Shown: piece by piece, positions 1 to 7,542 of the stretch | How the letters are laid out: every line of letters starts with the position of its first letter | How positions within the stretch are numbered: position 1 is the first letter of the stretch | From: Coriobacteriaceae bacterium | GTDB taxonomy: Bacteria > Actinomycetota > Coriobacteriia > Coriobacteriales > Coriobacteriaceae | Direction of reading: 5' to 3' | DNA length: 64,000 bases | Assembly: GCA_902363125.1 (NCBI GenBank) | Contig: CABIZD010000003.1 | Coordinates: 181,632 to 245,631 of the forward strand | Program-made: the position numbers and the translations under genes | The notes under the pieces: generated by a model | Database searches by the model: none | The model's input: only the letters and a program-made list of their open reading frames with translations | What the model was told of the DNA's origin: nothing

Positions 1-1465
1 GGTCAAAGCCAAAGTCCTTGTAGACGTTCTCGCGGTTCCAGTTGGTCGCGTGGTTGGGGTGCATGGCTGTGGTGGAATATCCGAGCGACTTGAACTGCTC
101 TGCCAGATTCCCGGTCGTTTCCATGTTGTAGATGGTGTAGGGGTACACGCCCGAGCCCAGGTTGGCCATGGAGTTGCCGGTCATAAACTCAAACTCGGTA
201 TTGGCCGTGCCGCCGCCGTAGGCGCTCACGTAGAGCTTTCCGCGGCTGAGGCAGTTGGACAGGTTCTTAAAGTACTGCGGACCTTCGTAGCCGGCGCGCA
301 TGTTCTGGTAGATCGACAAATCCGAGAACGTCTCGTTCATGATAGCGATGACCGTGGGCTTCTCGCTGTCGAACTGCTCCTTTGCGGCGGCGCGCTCGTC
401 GCTCTTGGCCGCGTCGGATTTGTCGTAGGCCTTGGCGTACTTTTTGAGCGTGGCCTTGGCGTCATCGACAGAATAGTCGGCGGGTTTGGGCGGCTTGATG
501 GACTGTGCCGCGCTAATAAAGGCAGGCAGGTAGCCCTCGCGCCAGTAGCTCTCGAGCGGACGCCAGGTGTAGACGGTGATGCCGAGGGTGTTGTAGTAGT
601 CGATGAGCGTGACATGCGCGGTCACGCCGCCCAGGCACAGCACCGCCACGAGCAGGTTGGTGAGCAGCATGCGCTTGGCGTTGGCGGCGCCCTTCTGACG
701 GTGCGGCGCGATCAGGCCGGCGTACTCGCACAGCAGCATGGCGATGGCGGTAAAGCCCATGGATAGCACGCAGAACAGCGAGATCGAGAAGGTGTAGCCG
801 GTGCCGGCGACTGCGGCGGCGGTGGAGATGGCCGAAAGGTCGCCCGGCTGGATGGGCATGGATTTAAACGTGATGACGAAGAACTCGGCAATGCCCAGGA
901 CAAAGAGGGCAAAAGCCAGGACCGCGGGAGCTGCGCCGTGGCGCTGGAATAGGAAGAACAAGCCGGTCATGAGCACGGTGATAATGGCCCATTCGAGCAG
1001 GATGCACAGGGGGTAGACCCAGGTAAAGTCGTGGTTGGACGAGACCTCCATGCCCAGCAGCGCAAAGACGCCGGCGAGCAGCAGGCACAGGACGGCGGCG
1101 ACGAGCGGTTTGCCCACAAAGGCTCCGCGCAGGCGGGCGAGCTTGCCGGTGGGGGCGGGGGCGTCGGGCGCGGCAAACGCAAAGACGCGCGGGGCGATGC
1201 GGTCGCCGGCGATGCTGGCCCAGGCGCATCCGGTAAGGATGGCATTGGTCAGGATGAGCATCACAAAGGCGAGCGGCTCGTTTTGGGCGACGAGGCCCAC
1301 GGCGCCCCAGACGGTCAAAAAGAGCTGGAACAGGCCGAAGGCGACGCTCCAGGCGATGGCGCCTTTGGCAACGGTGCCCGACTGTGCGCGAATGGCCTTG
1401 GCTTCGCGCAAGACAAGGTAGACGGTCGCCGCAAGACCGACGAGCGAGATGGCGGCAGCGAACAT
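1..1465 (-). CDS. LTA-synthase-family sulfatase/phosphoglycerol transferase, 3' end beyond window
   Basis: Membrane enzyme of the LtaS/phosphoglycerol-transferase (sulfatase-fold) family, which transfers glycerol phosphate or a similar group to a polymer outside the cell. It reads leftward from an ATG at 1465 behind GTGAGGAG and leaves the window after 488 codons. The first ~290 residues hold about eight hydrophobic segments (roughly 1-20, 37-60, 63-85, 118-138, 150-172, 178-200, 220-245, 268-285), more than the five of classical LtaS. The extracellular catalytic part follows, with IMNETFSDL (metal site), GGGTANTEFEFMTGNS carrying the presumed nucleophile Thr420, and MHPNHATNWNRENV near the edge. 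The frame is open throughout. Family is clear; donor and acceptor (teichoic acid, glycolipid or exopolysaccharide) cannot be told. It is divergent from the nitroreductase; no promoter was identified with confidence in the 214-bp gap. Confidence 0.85.
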   Translation of the reverse strand, partial: MFAAAISLVGLAATVYLVLREAKAIRAQSGTVAKGAIAWSVAFGLFQLFLTVWGAVGLVAQNEPLAFVMLILTNAILTGCAWASIAGDRIAPRVFAFAAPDAPAPTGKLARLRGAFVGKPLVAAVLCLLLAGVFALLGMEVSSNHDFTWVYPLCILLEWAIITVLMTGLFFLFQRHGAAPAVLAFALFVLGIAEFFVITFKSMPIQPGDLSAISTAAAVAGTGYTFSISLFCVLSMGFTAIAMLLCEYAGLIAPHRQKGAANAKRMLLTNLLVAVLCLGGVTAHVTLIDYYNTLGITVYTWRPLESYWREGYLPAFISAAQSIKPPKPADYSVDDAKATLKKYAKAYDKSDAAKSDERAAAKEQFDSEKPTVIAIMNETFSDLSIYQNMRAGYEGPQYFKNLSNCLSRGKLYVSAYGGGTANTEFEFMTGNSMANLGSGVYPYTIYNMETTGNLAEQFKSLGYSTTAMHPNHATNWNRENVYKDFGFD

Positions 1466-1679
1466 GCTGAGACTCCTCACAAACTTAAAACCTACGAAAG
1501 CGGGGATTTACCCGATTGTTACCAAGATATGCGCTGCAATTGGTGGCTGCGCACAACAACCAGCCATATTACCGCGCACGTGTGGCGGTGTGGCGCAATG
1601 TAGTGGCGACCTGCGCGATAATGGACGGGAATTACACGGAAACGTAAAGGCTTCTTAAAGAAATGGCGAGGGTAGGGCG

Positions 1680-2549
1680 ATGAGCGAGCAGGTTTGCAAG
1701 GCGGACATGGGCGGCGATGGAGCGGCGGTCGATACGTGCGGCTATCCGGTCGAGACTACGGGCAATGCGGTGCTGGACATCTTGGAGCACCGTTCCTCTA
1801 CGCGTGCCTTCGCGCGTGATGACAGTGACCGTCCCGTGGCGGTGACCGACGAGCAGCGGGCGGCGATCTTGCATGCGGCGAGTCGCGCGCCGTCGGCGGG
1901 CGCCATGATGATGTATTCCATCGTGAGCATTCGCGAGCAGGCTACGCTGGACCGTCTGGCCGACCTGTGCGATCACCAGCCCATGATCGCCAAGGCGCCC
2001 TGGGCACTTATATTTGTGGTCGATTATGCCAAGTGGATCGATCTGTTTGAGCACGTGGGCTGCTTTGAGCCCGAGTTTGTCGAGCGCACGGGCAAGGCGC
2101 CCCGCCGCGCGCCGGGTTTGGGCGACTTTGCCATCGCGGCCCAGGACGCCGTGATCGCCGCGCAAAACGCTGTGGTTGCCGCCGAGGCCCTGGGGCTGGG
2201 GAGCTGCTACATCGGCGATATCGTCGAGAATGCCGAGGAAGTCGCCGAGCTGCTCGATCTGCCGCCCTATACCATGCCGCTGTCGATGCTCATCATCGGC
2301 ACGCCCCGTAAGGAGCGCCCGGCCATTGCGCATCCCGTGGTGAACCTGGTGCACGAGGAACGCTACTGCCGTGCGGATGCCGCGACCATGGACGCGCAGG
2401 TGGCCGAGATGGACGCGATGTTTCGCCCGCATGCCCGCGAGGTGGGGGAGCGCGTCGTGGATATCTACACCCGCAAGCACACGAGCCCCTTTATGGCCGA
2501 GATGAGCCGCTCCATGGAGTGGTGGTTCAAAAACTGGCTCGGAAAATGA
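1680..2549 (+). CDS. Nitroreductase-family FMN protein
   Basis: Predicted flavin oxidoreductase of the nitroreductase superfamily, which uses NAD(P)H to reduce nitro groups, quinones or other small substrates in the cytoplasm. The 289-residue protein has the FMN phosphate-binding start of the fold (EHRSSTRAF near residue 35), ASRAPSAGAMMMYS near 72 and the C-terminal flavin-contact segment AAEALGLGSCYIGDI near 167. A tail of about 60 residues past the usual end contains KHTSPF and a Trp-rich terminus (MEWWFKNWLGK), also common in anaerobe members. ATG at 1680 follows GAGGGTAGGG. It stands alone, with an R1 hairpin two bases after its stop. The substrate is unknown; the family is confident. 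Confidence 0.85.
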   Translation: MSEQVCKADMGGDGAAVDTCGYPVETTGNAVLDILEHRSSTRAFARDDSDRPVAVTDEQRAAILHAASRAPSAGAMMMYSIVSIREQATLDRLADLCDHQPMIAKAPWALIFVVDYAKWIDLFEHVGCFEPEFVERTGKAPRRAPGLGDFAIAAQDAVIAAQNAVVAAEALGLGSCYIGDIVENAEEVAELLDLPPYTMPLSMLIIGTPRKERPAIAHPVVNLVHEERYCRADAATMDAQVAEMDAMFRPHAREVGERVVDIYTRKHTSPFMAEMSRSMEWWFKNWLGK

Positions 2550-2550
2550 C

Positions 2551-2585
2551 GAATGTGACAAGGGGACAGTTCCTTTGTCACATTC
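2551..2585. repeat. R1-family hairpin repeat after the nitroreductase
   Basis: Inverted repeat: GAATGTGACAAGG (2551-2563) pairs with CCTTTGTCACATTC (2572-2585) around a GGACAGTT-like core. It belongs to a family of hairpins with variable stems and a common core found at nine places in this window. It lies directly 3' of a gene and could weakly terminate transcription, but no T-tract follows. Confidence 0.7.
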
Positions 2586-2640
2586 CATATCGCGCGATGG
2601 CATAAAGGCCGTATAAATGTTTATCTAGCTGGGAAAACGG

Positions 2641-2671
2641 TGCATTAAAACATGGGCCGATTGCCTATAAT
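2641..2671 (+). promoter_or_regulatory. Candidate promoter for kup
   Basis: A perfect TATAAT -10 box lies at 2666-2671, 35 bp before the kup start codon. The best -35 candidate is TGCATT at 2641-2646 with a long 19-bp spacer, so the -35 is weak or regulator-dependent. Confidence 0.4.
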
Positions 2672-2706
2672 CCCTTCGAACATTAAAGTTGGGAGGAAAC
2701 CGGCTT

Positions 2707-4734
2707 ATGGAACAAAAGGCCAAGGAGGCAGCCTCACACGCTGCGATTCCTGTGAGCATCTCGGCGATGCTCGTCACGCTGGGCGTGGTGTACGGCGATA
2801 TCGGCACCAGCCCTATGTATGTAACCAAGGCGCTCGTTGCCGGCAACGGCGGCATCGGAAGCGTGACGGAGGAGTTCGTGCTTGGCGCGCTCTCCCTTGT
2901 CGTGTGGACGGTCACGCTGCTGACGACCGTCAAGTACGTGCTGATCTCGCTGCGCGCCGATAACCACGGCGAGGGCGGTATCTTTGCCCTGTACAGCCTG
3001 GTCAAGCGTTGCGGCAAGTGGCTTATCATCCCCGCCATGCTGGGTGGCGCCGCGCTGCTCGCCGACGGCATCCTGACGCCGGCTGTTACCGTTACCACGG
3101 CCATCGAGGGCCTGCGCACCATCCCTGCGGTCCATGCCGTGCTGGGCGATGATCAGGGCCGCGTCGTCGCCATTACGCTCGCCATCATCATCGCGCTCTT
3201 CTTGGTACAGCGCATCGGTACGGCCAAGATCGGTCACGCCTTTGGCCCCATCATGACGCTGTGGTTCCTGTTCCTGGGCGGCACGGGTCTGTTCTTTGTC
3301 TTCCAGCACCCCGCCGTGCTGCTGTGCCTCAACCCGGTGCGCGGCATCGCCTTTTTGCTGAGCCCCAACAACCACGCGGGCATCATGATTCTGGGCAGCT
3401 GCTTCCTCGCCACCACCGGTGCCGAGGCGCTCTACTCCGACATGGGCCATGTGGGTCGCGGCAACATTTACGCCACCTGGCCGTTCGTTAAGTGCTGCTT
3501 GCTGCTGTCCTATATGGGCCAGGGCGCTTGGCTTATGAACAACGCTGCCAACCCCGAGCTCATGGGCATTGCCGACCTTAACCCGTTCTACCAGATGCTC
3601 GCCCCGGGCCTGCGTCCGTTTGCCGTCGGCCTTTCAACCATCGCGGCCATCATTGCCTCGCAGGCGCTCATTACCGGCGCGTTCTCGCTGGTGTCCGAGG
3701 CCAGTCGCCTGGACCTCATGCCGCACATGCAGGTCTTCTATCCGGCCGAGACCAAAGGCCAGCTCTACATCCCCATGGTCAACAACGTCATGCTCGTGGG
3801 CTGCGTCATCGTGGTGCTGCTGTTCCAGAACTCGGCGCATATGGAAGCCGCCTACGGCCTAGCCATTACGCTGACCATGATGTGCACCACGCTGCTGCTC
3901 TTCTTCTACCTGCACGAGGAGCGCAAGCTCAAGGTTGCTCCGTGGATCTTCGCGGCCTTCTTCCTTTTGCTCGAGGGCTTCTTCTTCGTGAGCTCGCTCA
4001 CCAAGTTCTTCCACGGCGGCTACTTCACCATCCTCATGGCTGCACTCATCATGGGCATTATGGTGTGCTGGTACAACGGCACGGCGGTCGAGCAGCGCCA
4101 GTTTACGCTGCTGCCGCTGCGCAGTTACTTGCCGCAGCTCAAGCGCCTGCGCGACGACGACCGTTACGAGCGCCTGAGCGACAACATCGTGTACCTGACC
4201 AAGGACACCCATACCGACTACATCGACCGTGATATCGTCTACTCGATCTTGGACAAGCATCCCAAGCGCGCTCGCGCCTGGTGGTTCGTGAATGTCGAGA
4301 CCATGGACGAGCCGCATACCTTTGCCTATTCGGTCGAGACGTTCGGCACCGACTACGTGTTCCGCGTGCATCTGTACCTGGGCTACAAGATCAACCAGCG
4401 CGTCAATGCCTACCTGCGTCAGGTCGTTCAGGACCTGGCTGCCACCGGCGAGCTGCCGGCGCAGACGCATGATTACTCGGTCTACAAGGATCCGGGCAAC
4501 ATCGGCACGTTCAAGTTCGTCATGATCCGCAAGCTTCTGGCACCCGAAAGCGACGTGGAGCCGAGCGAGCGTACGGCCATTACGCTCAAGTACATCATCC
4601 GCCGCGCCGCCGGCACGCCGGCGCGCTGGTACGGTCTGGAGAACTCCAACGTGAGCTTTGAGTATGTGCCGCTGTTCACCAAGTTTAAGGCCGTGAGCAA
4701 GATGCAGCGCCTGGCCCCCAACGAGCGCCCGTAG
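2707..4734 (+). CDS. kup: Potassium transporter Kup
   Basis: Proton-coupled potassium uptake permease of the KUP/HAK/KT family in the cytoplasmic membrane. The 675-residue protein begins with GVVYGDIGTSPMY (around residues 25-37), the hallmark of the family's first helix, followed by LRADNHGEGGIFALY and LLADGILTPAVTVTTAIEG. About twelve hydrophobic helices fill residues ~15-460, and a hydrophilic C-terminal domain of about 190 residues follows, as in bacterial Kup. ATG 2707 is preceded by GGGAGGAAAC; an in-frame TTG upstream at 2689 lies before this RBS and is not a likely start. The next genes are a small membrane protein and a KdpD/KdpE pair, so a link between potassium sensing and this importer is likely. 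Confidence 0.95.
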   Translation: MEQKAKEAASHAAIPVSISAMLVTLGVVYGDIGTSPMYVTKALVAGNGGIGSVTEEFVLGALSLVVWTVTLLTTVKYVLISLRADNHGEGGIFALYSLVKRCGKWLIIPAMLGGAALLADGILTPAVTVTTAIEGLRTIPAVHAVLGDDQGRVVAITLAIIIALFLVQRIGTAKIGHAFGPIMTLWFLFLGGTGLFFVFQHPAVLLCLNPVRGIAFLLSPNNHAGIMILGSCFLATTGAEALYSDMGHVGRGNIYATWPFVKCCLLLSYMGQGAWLMNNAANPELMGIADLNPFYQMLAPGLRPFAVGLSTIAAIIASQALITGAFSLVSEASRLDLMPHMQVFYPAETKGQLYIPMVNNVMLVGCVIVVLLFQNSAHMEAAYGLAITLTMMCTTLLLFFYLHEERKLKVAPWIFAAFFLLLEGFFFVSSLTKFFHGGYFTILMAALIMGIMVCWYNGTAVEQRQFTLLPLRSYLPQLKRLRDDDRYERLSDNIVYLTKDTHTDYIDRDIVYSILDKHPKRARAWWFVNVETMDEPHTFAYSVETFGTDYVFRVHLYLGYKINQRVNAYLRQVVQDLAATGELPAQTHDYSVYKDPGNIGTFKFVMIRKLLAPESDVEPSERTAITLKYIIRRAAGTPARWYGLENSNVSFEYVPLFTKFKAVSKMQRLAPNERP

Positions 4735-4795
4735 GCGCCGACGGGTTGCATGGAGTTGGTTTTCGATGGACAAGATTGGGGCCGGGGAGGCAAAC

Positions 4796-4990
4796 ATGGA
4801 TGCAAGGATGCTTGATGGCCGCGAGGTGGTTGCCGAGCTGGTACGTGAGGCGCGCGTCGACGCCGCCGAAGATCGGTTCTTTACGAATCGTGCCAACATG
4901 GACATGGCCGATCGCGTTATTTCGATCGTGGCACTGGTATTTGGAGCGGTGTGCGTGTGCGCCCTGCTCGCGCACGTGCTGTTTGTCTAA
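4796..4990 (+). CDS. Small single-span membrane protein downstream of kup
   Basis: Uncharacterised 64-residue protein. The N-terminal ~43 residues are charged and amphipathic (REVVAELVREARVDAAEDR), and residues ~44-64 form one hydrophobic helix with two Cys (VFGAVCVCALLAHVLFV). ATG 4796 was chosen because GGGGAGG lies five bases before it; an in-frame ATG at 4766 (74 residues) is possible. It starts 61 bp after the kup stop and ends before a hairpin, so it is probably co-transcribed with kup. Size, topology and position would fit a small regulatory or accessory subunit of Kup, but no known family was recognised and this is conjecture. Confidence 0.6.
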   Translation: MDARMLDGREVVAELVREARVDAAEDRFFTNRANMDMADRVISIVALVFGAVCVCALLAHVLFV

Positions 4991-5036
4991 CGACTGTCGG
5001 TCGTAGAAGGCTTTACACTTAGAACCACCACGAGGG

Positions 5037-5085
5037 AAAACCACCACAAAGGTGCCTGTCCCCTTTGTGGTGGTTTTTGTTTTTG
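5037..5085 (+). terminator. R1-family hairpin with T-tract, terminator after kup unit
   Basis: AAAACCACCACAAAGG (5037-5052) pairs with CCTTTGTGGTGGTTTT (5062-5077), a 16-bp stem with a TGCCTGTCC-type loop, followed by TTTTTGTTTTT. It is a strong intrinsic-terminator shape between the kup unit and the histidine kinase. The loop core matches the other R1 repeats. Confidence 0.75.
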
Positions 5086-5104
5086 AGAGAGGGGTGGGTC
5101 GCTG

Positions 5105-6730
5105 ATGGACGTCCGTGCGGACGGCGATATTGCCGATAACTTTTGGTGGCGGCGCACAACGCTGACGCGTCGCAGCCCCCTGTATGACGTCTGCGTGTCG
5201 GCGGGGCTGCTGGTCGCGGCAACGATTGCGGGCGCGCTGCTCGACCATCCGGGTCTCGCGCCGAGCATCATGATCGTCTATGTGCTTGCCGTGCAGCTGT
5301 GCGCATTCTTTACCTGGAGCCGCCTGTATTGCCTGTTGAGCTCGGCTGCCGCCGTGGCGCTCTACAACTTCCTGTTTGTCGACCCGCGCTACTCGCTGTC
5401 GTTTATCGACCGCGTCTATCCCGGCATGTTCTTCATCATGTTCGTGGTCTCGCTTGTGTCGAGCTCGATTGCGTTGGCCCTGCGCCGCGCCTTGGCACAG
5501 GCTGCCGCCAGCGACCGTCGCACGCATATGGTGCTCGAGACCAACCGCATGCTGCAGCGGTGCGCCGATCAGCAGCAGATTGTCCATGCCATGGCAACGC
5601 AGCTGGCGCGTCTTTCGGGCTGTCCGGTCGTGTGGTACAGCGCCGACGCCGAGGGCGATGACCTGCTGCCGCGTGCGACATACACGGCCGTGGGCGATGC
5701 CGTGCCGGTGCACGAACTGGCGCCGCAGATGCCGCCGCGGCTCTCGGCGTCCGCCTATGTGGGAATGCCGCTCGACGCCACCTATGGCGGCTCGGCGTTT
5801 TATGGCATCTACCTGACGGTTCGCACGGGCGACGGCTTCGTGCGCTCGGGCGACCCCGCCTCGGTGGTTGGCGTGCTGGCTATCGTTGCCGAGCCCGACG
5901 TGCTGACGCACGAGGAGCGGACACTTGCCGATGCCATCGTGAGCGAGGGCGAGCTGGCACTCGATCGTGCCCGCGCCATGGAGGCTCGCGAGGAGGCGGC
6001 GGTGCTTGCCAAAAATGAGCAGCTGCGCGCCAACCTACTGCGCTCCATCTCGCACGACCTGCGCACGCCGCTCACCAGTATTTCGGGCAATGCCGATGTG
6101 CTGCTCGACCAGGGCTCGACCGGCACCGCCGTGCTCGACGCCCAGACGCGCCGCGGCCTGCTCCTGTCCATTCGCTCGGACGCGCAATGGCTCAACGCCA
6201 CCGTCGAGAACTTGCTCGCCATCACCAAACTCGAGGGCGGCGACATGCATCTGTCGACTACGCTCGAGCTCATGGACGATATCGTCGAGGAGGCACTGCG
6301 CCACGTGAACCCTGCCGTGCGCGAGCACGACCTTAAGGTGGTGGCGTGCGATGAGCCGGCGCTCGTTAACGTCGATGCACGCCTGATGGTGCAGCTGGTG
6401 GTCAATCTGGTGAACAACGCCATCACCTATACGCCCGCGGGCTCGCATATCGTGATTTCGATTAGTGTCGACGATGGACGCGTGGCGTGCTCGGTGGCCG
6501 ATGACGGGCCGGGCATTGCGCCCGAGGACCGCGAGCGCATCTTTGAGTCGTTCTACACCGCCAACCACGGCTTGGCTGACAGTCACCGCAGCGTGGGCCT
6601 GGGGCTTTCGCTCTGCCGCTCCATTGCGTTGGCGCATGGCGGTAGCATAGAGGTTGCCGCGGCGGACCCGCACGGCTCGGTCTTTACGATTGAGCTTCCC
6701 GCCGCCGATGTTTCGTTTGATAAGGAGTAG
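5105..6730 (+). CDS. KdpD-like sensor histidine kinase lacking the N-terminal KdpD/Usp region
   Basis: Membrane sensor kinase expected to phosphorylate the adjacent KdpE-like regulator. The 541-residue protein starts almost at once with the four-helix DUF4118 module (residues ~25-130, with YNFLFVDPRYSLSF typical of KdpD), then a GAF-like region (~150-285), the dimerisation/phospho-acceptor box LLRSISHDLRTPLTS with His317, and the ATPase domain with the N-box VNNAITYTP (N437), DDGPGIAPED and GLGLSLC. Classical KdpD is about 900 residues; the ~370-residue cytoplasmic KdpD and Usp domains that sense K+ and nucleotides are absent, and the start shown is the first in the frame after the upstream terminator. 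It is followed by kdpE after 4 bp. The full-length protein may never have existed here, since short DUF4118 kinases are known in Actinobacteria. Confidence 0.85.
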   Translation: MDVRADGDIADNFWWRRTTLTRRSPLYDVCVSAGLLVAATIAGALLDHPGLAPSIMIVYVLAVQLCAFFTWSRLYCLLSSAAAVALYNFLFVDPRYSLSFIDRVYPGMFFIMFVVSLVSSSIALALRRALAQAAASDRRTHMVLETNRMLQRCADQQQIVHAMATQLARLSGCPVVWYSADAEGDDLLPRATYTAVGDAVPVHELAPQMPPRLSASAYVGMPLDATYGGSAFYGIYLTVRTGDGFVRSGDPASVVGVLAIVAEPDVLTHEERTLADAIVSEGELALDRARAMEAREEAAVLAKNEQLRANLLRSISHDLRTPLTSISGNADVLLDQGSTGTAVLDAQTRRGLLLSIRSDAQWLNATVENLLAITKLEGGDMHLSTTLELMDDIVEEALRHVNPAVREHDLKVVACDEPALVNVDARLMVQLVVNLVNNAITYTPAGSHIVISISVDDGRVACSVADDGPGIAPEDRERIFESFYTANHGLADSHRSVGLGLSLCRSIALAHGGSIEVAAADPHGSVFTIELPAADVSFDKE

Positions 6731-6734
6731 CGCC

Positions 6735-7448
6735 GTGCCGAACTCTGCCGTAAAACCGCTCATCTTGGTCGTTGAGGACGACCCCGCCGTTCGCAACCTT
6801 ATCGTTGCCGCGCTCGAGGCGCACGGCTTGCGCCATATGGCTGTGGAGACCGCCCATGCCGCTATCGCCGCTGCCTCGTCGCAGGCACCGAGCATCGTGC
6901 TGCTCGATCTGGGCCTGCCCGATATGGACGGCGTCAAGGTGGTGGAGTCGGTGCGCGCATGGTCGGGCATGCCGATTATCGTGGTCTCGGCGCGCAGCGA
7001 GGATGCGGACAAAATCCGCGCGCTCGATGCCGGTGCCGACGACTACCTGACCAAGCCGTTTTCGGTCGAGGAGCTGCTGGCGCGCATTCGCACGACGCTC
7101 AGGCGTCTTTCGTATGCACAGACGGGCGGCGTTGTCTCCGAGGGCTCGTTCGATACCGGTGAGCTGCATATCGACTTTGACGCCGGCATTGCCACGATGG
7201 ACGGCGAGGAGCTGCACCTGACGCCGATCGAGTACAAGCTCCTGTGCCTGCTGGCGCACAACGCCGACAAGGTGCTGACGCACCAGTTTATCCTGCACGA
7301 GATTTGGGGCACGGCGACCAAGAGCGACCTGGCGAGCCTGCGTGTCTTTATGGGCACGCTGCGCAAGAAGATCGAGTCTGATCCCGCGCACCCGCGCTAT
7401 ATCCAGACGCACGTGGGTATCGGCTATCGCCTGGTCACCCAAAGCTAG
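6735..7448 (+). CDS. kdpE: KdpE-like OmpR-family response regulator
   Basis: DNA-binding response regulator of 237 residues. The receiver domain has the acidic pocket (E14, D15, D16), the phospho-acceptor D58 in LLDLGLPDMDG, the KdpE-type segment SARSEDADKIRALDAGADD and the conserved Lys of LTKPF. A winged-helix DNA-binding domain occupies residues ~140-235 and ends in YIQTHVGIGYRLV. The GTG start at 6735 has AAGGAG overlapping the kinase stop; the reading frame extends further upstream but inside kdpD. It forms a two-gene operon with the kinase. No kdpFABC is present, so the nearby kup is the obvious candidate target; this is inference. Confidence 0.9.
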   Translation: MPNSAVKPLILVVEDDPAVRNLIVAALEAHGLRHMAVETAHAAIAAASSQAPSIVLLDLGLPDMDGVKVVESVRAWSGMPIIVVSARSEDADKIRALDAGADDYLTKPFSVEELLARIRTTLRRLSYAQTGGVVSEGSFDTGELHIDFDAGIATMDGEELHLTPIEYKLLCLLAHNADKVLTHQFILHEIWGTATKSDLASLRVFMGTLRKKIESDPAHPRYIQTHVGIGYRLVTQS

Positions 7449-7473
7449 ATCGCCAACCACCATCCCAATATGA

Positions 7474-7538
7474 GTTGCGGTGAAATACGGTCTAAATTTG
7501 CCTAATTCCAGGCTAAACAGTCCGTATTCCACCGCAAC
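7474..7538. terminator. Bidirectional hairpin between kdpE and rlmKL
   Basis: GTTGCGGTGAAATACGG (7474-7490) pairs with CCGTATTCCACCGCAAC (7522-7538) with one mismatch. It lies in the gap between two convergent genes and can serve both directions. Confidence 0.65.
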
Positions 7539-7542
7539 TTTG

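Noticed and set aside
2586-2706. Possible c-di-AMP (ydaO) riboswitch before kup
   Set aside because: The gap is too short and no matching structure was seen; only a -10 box is supported.
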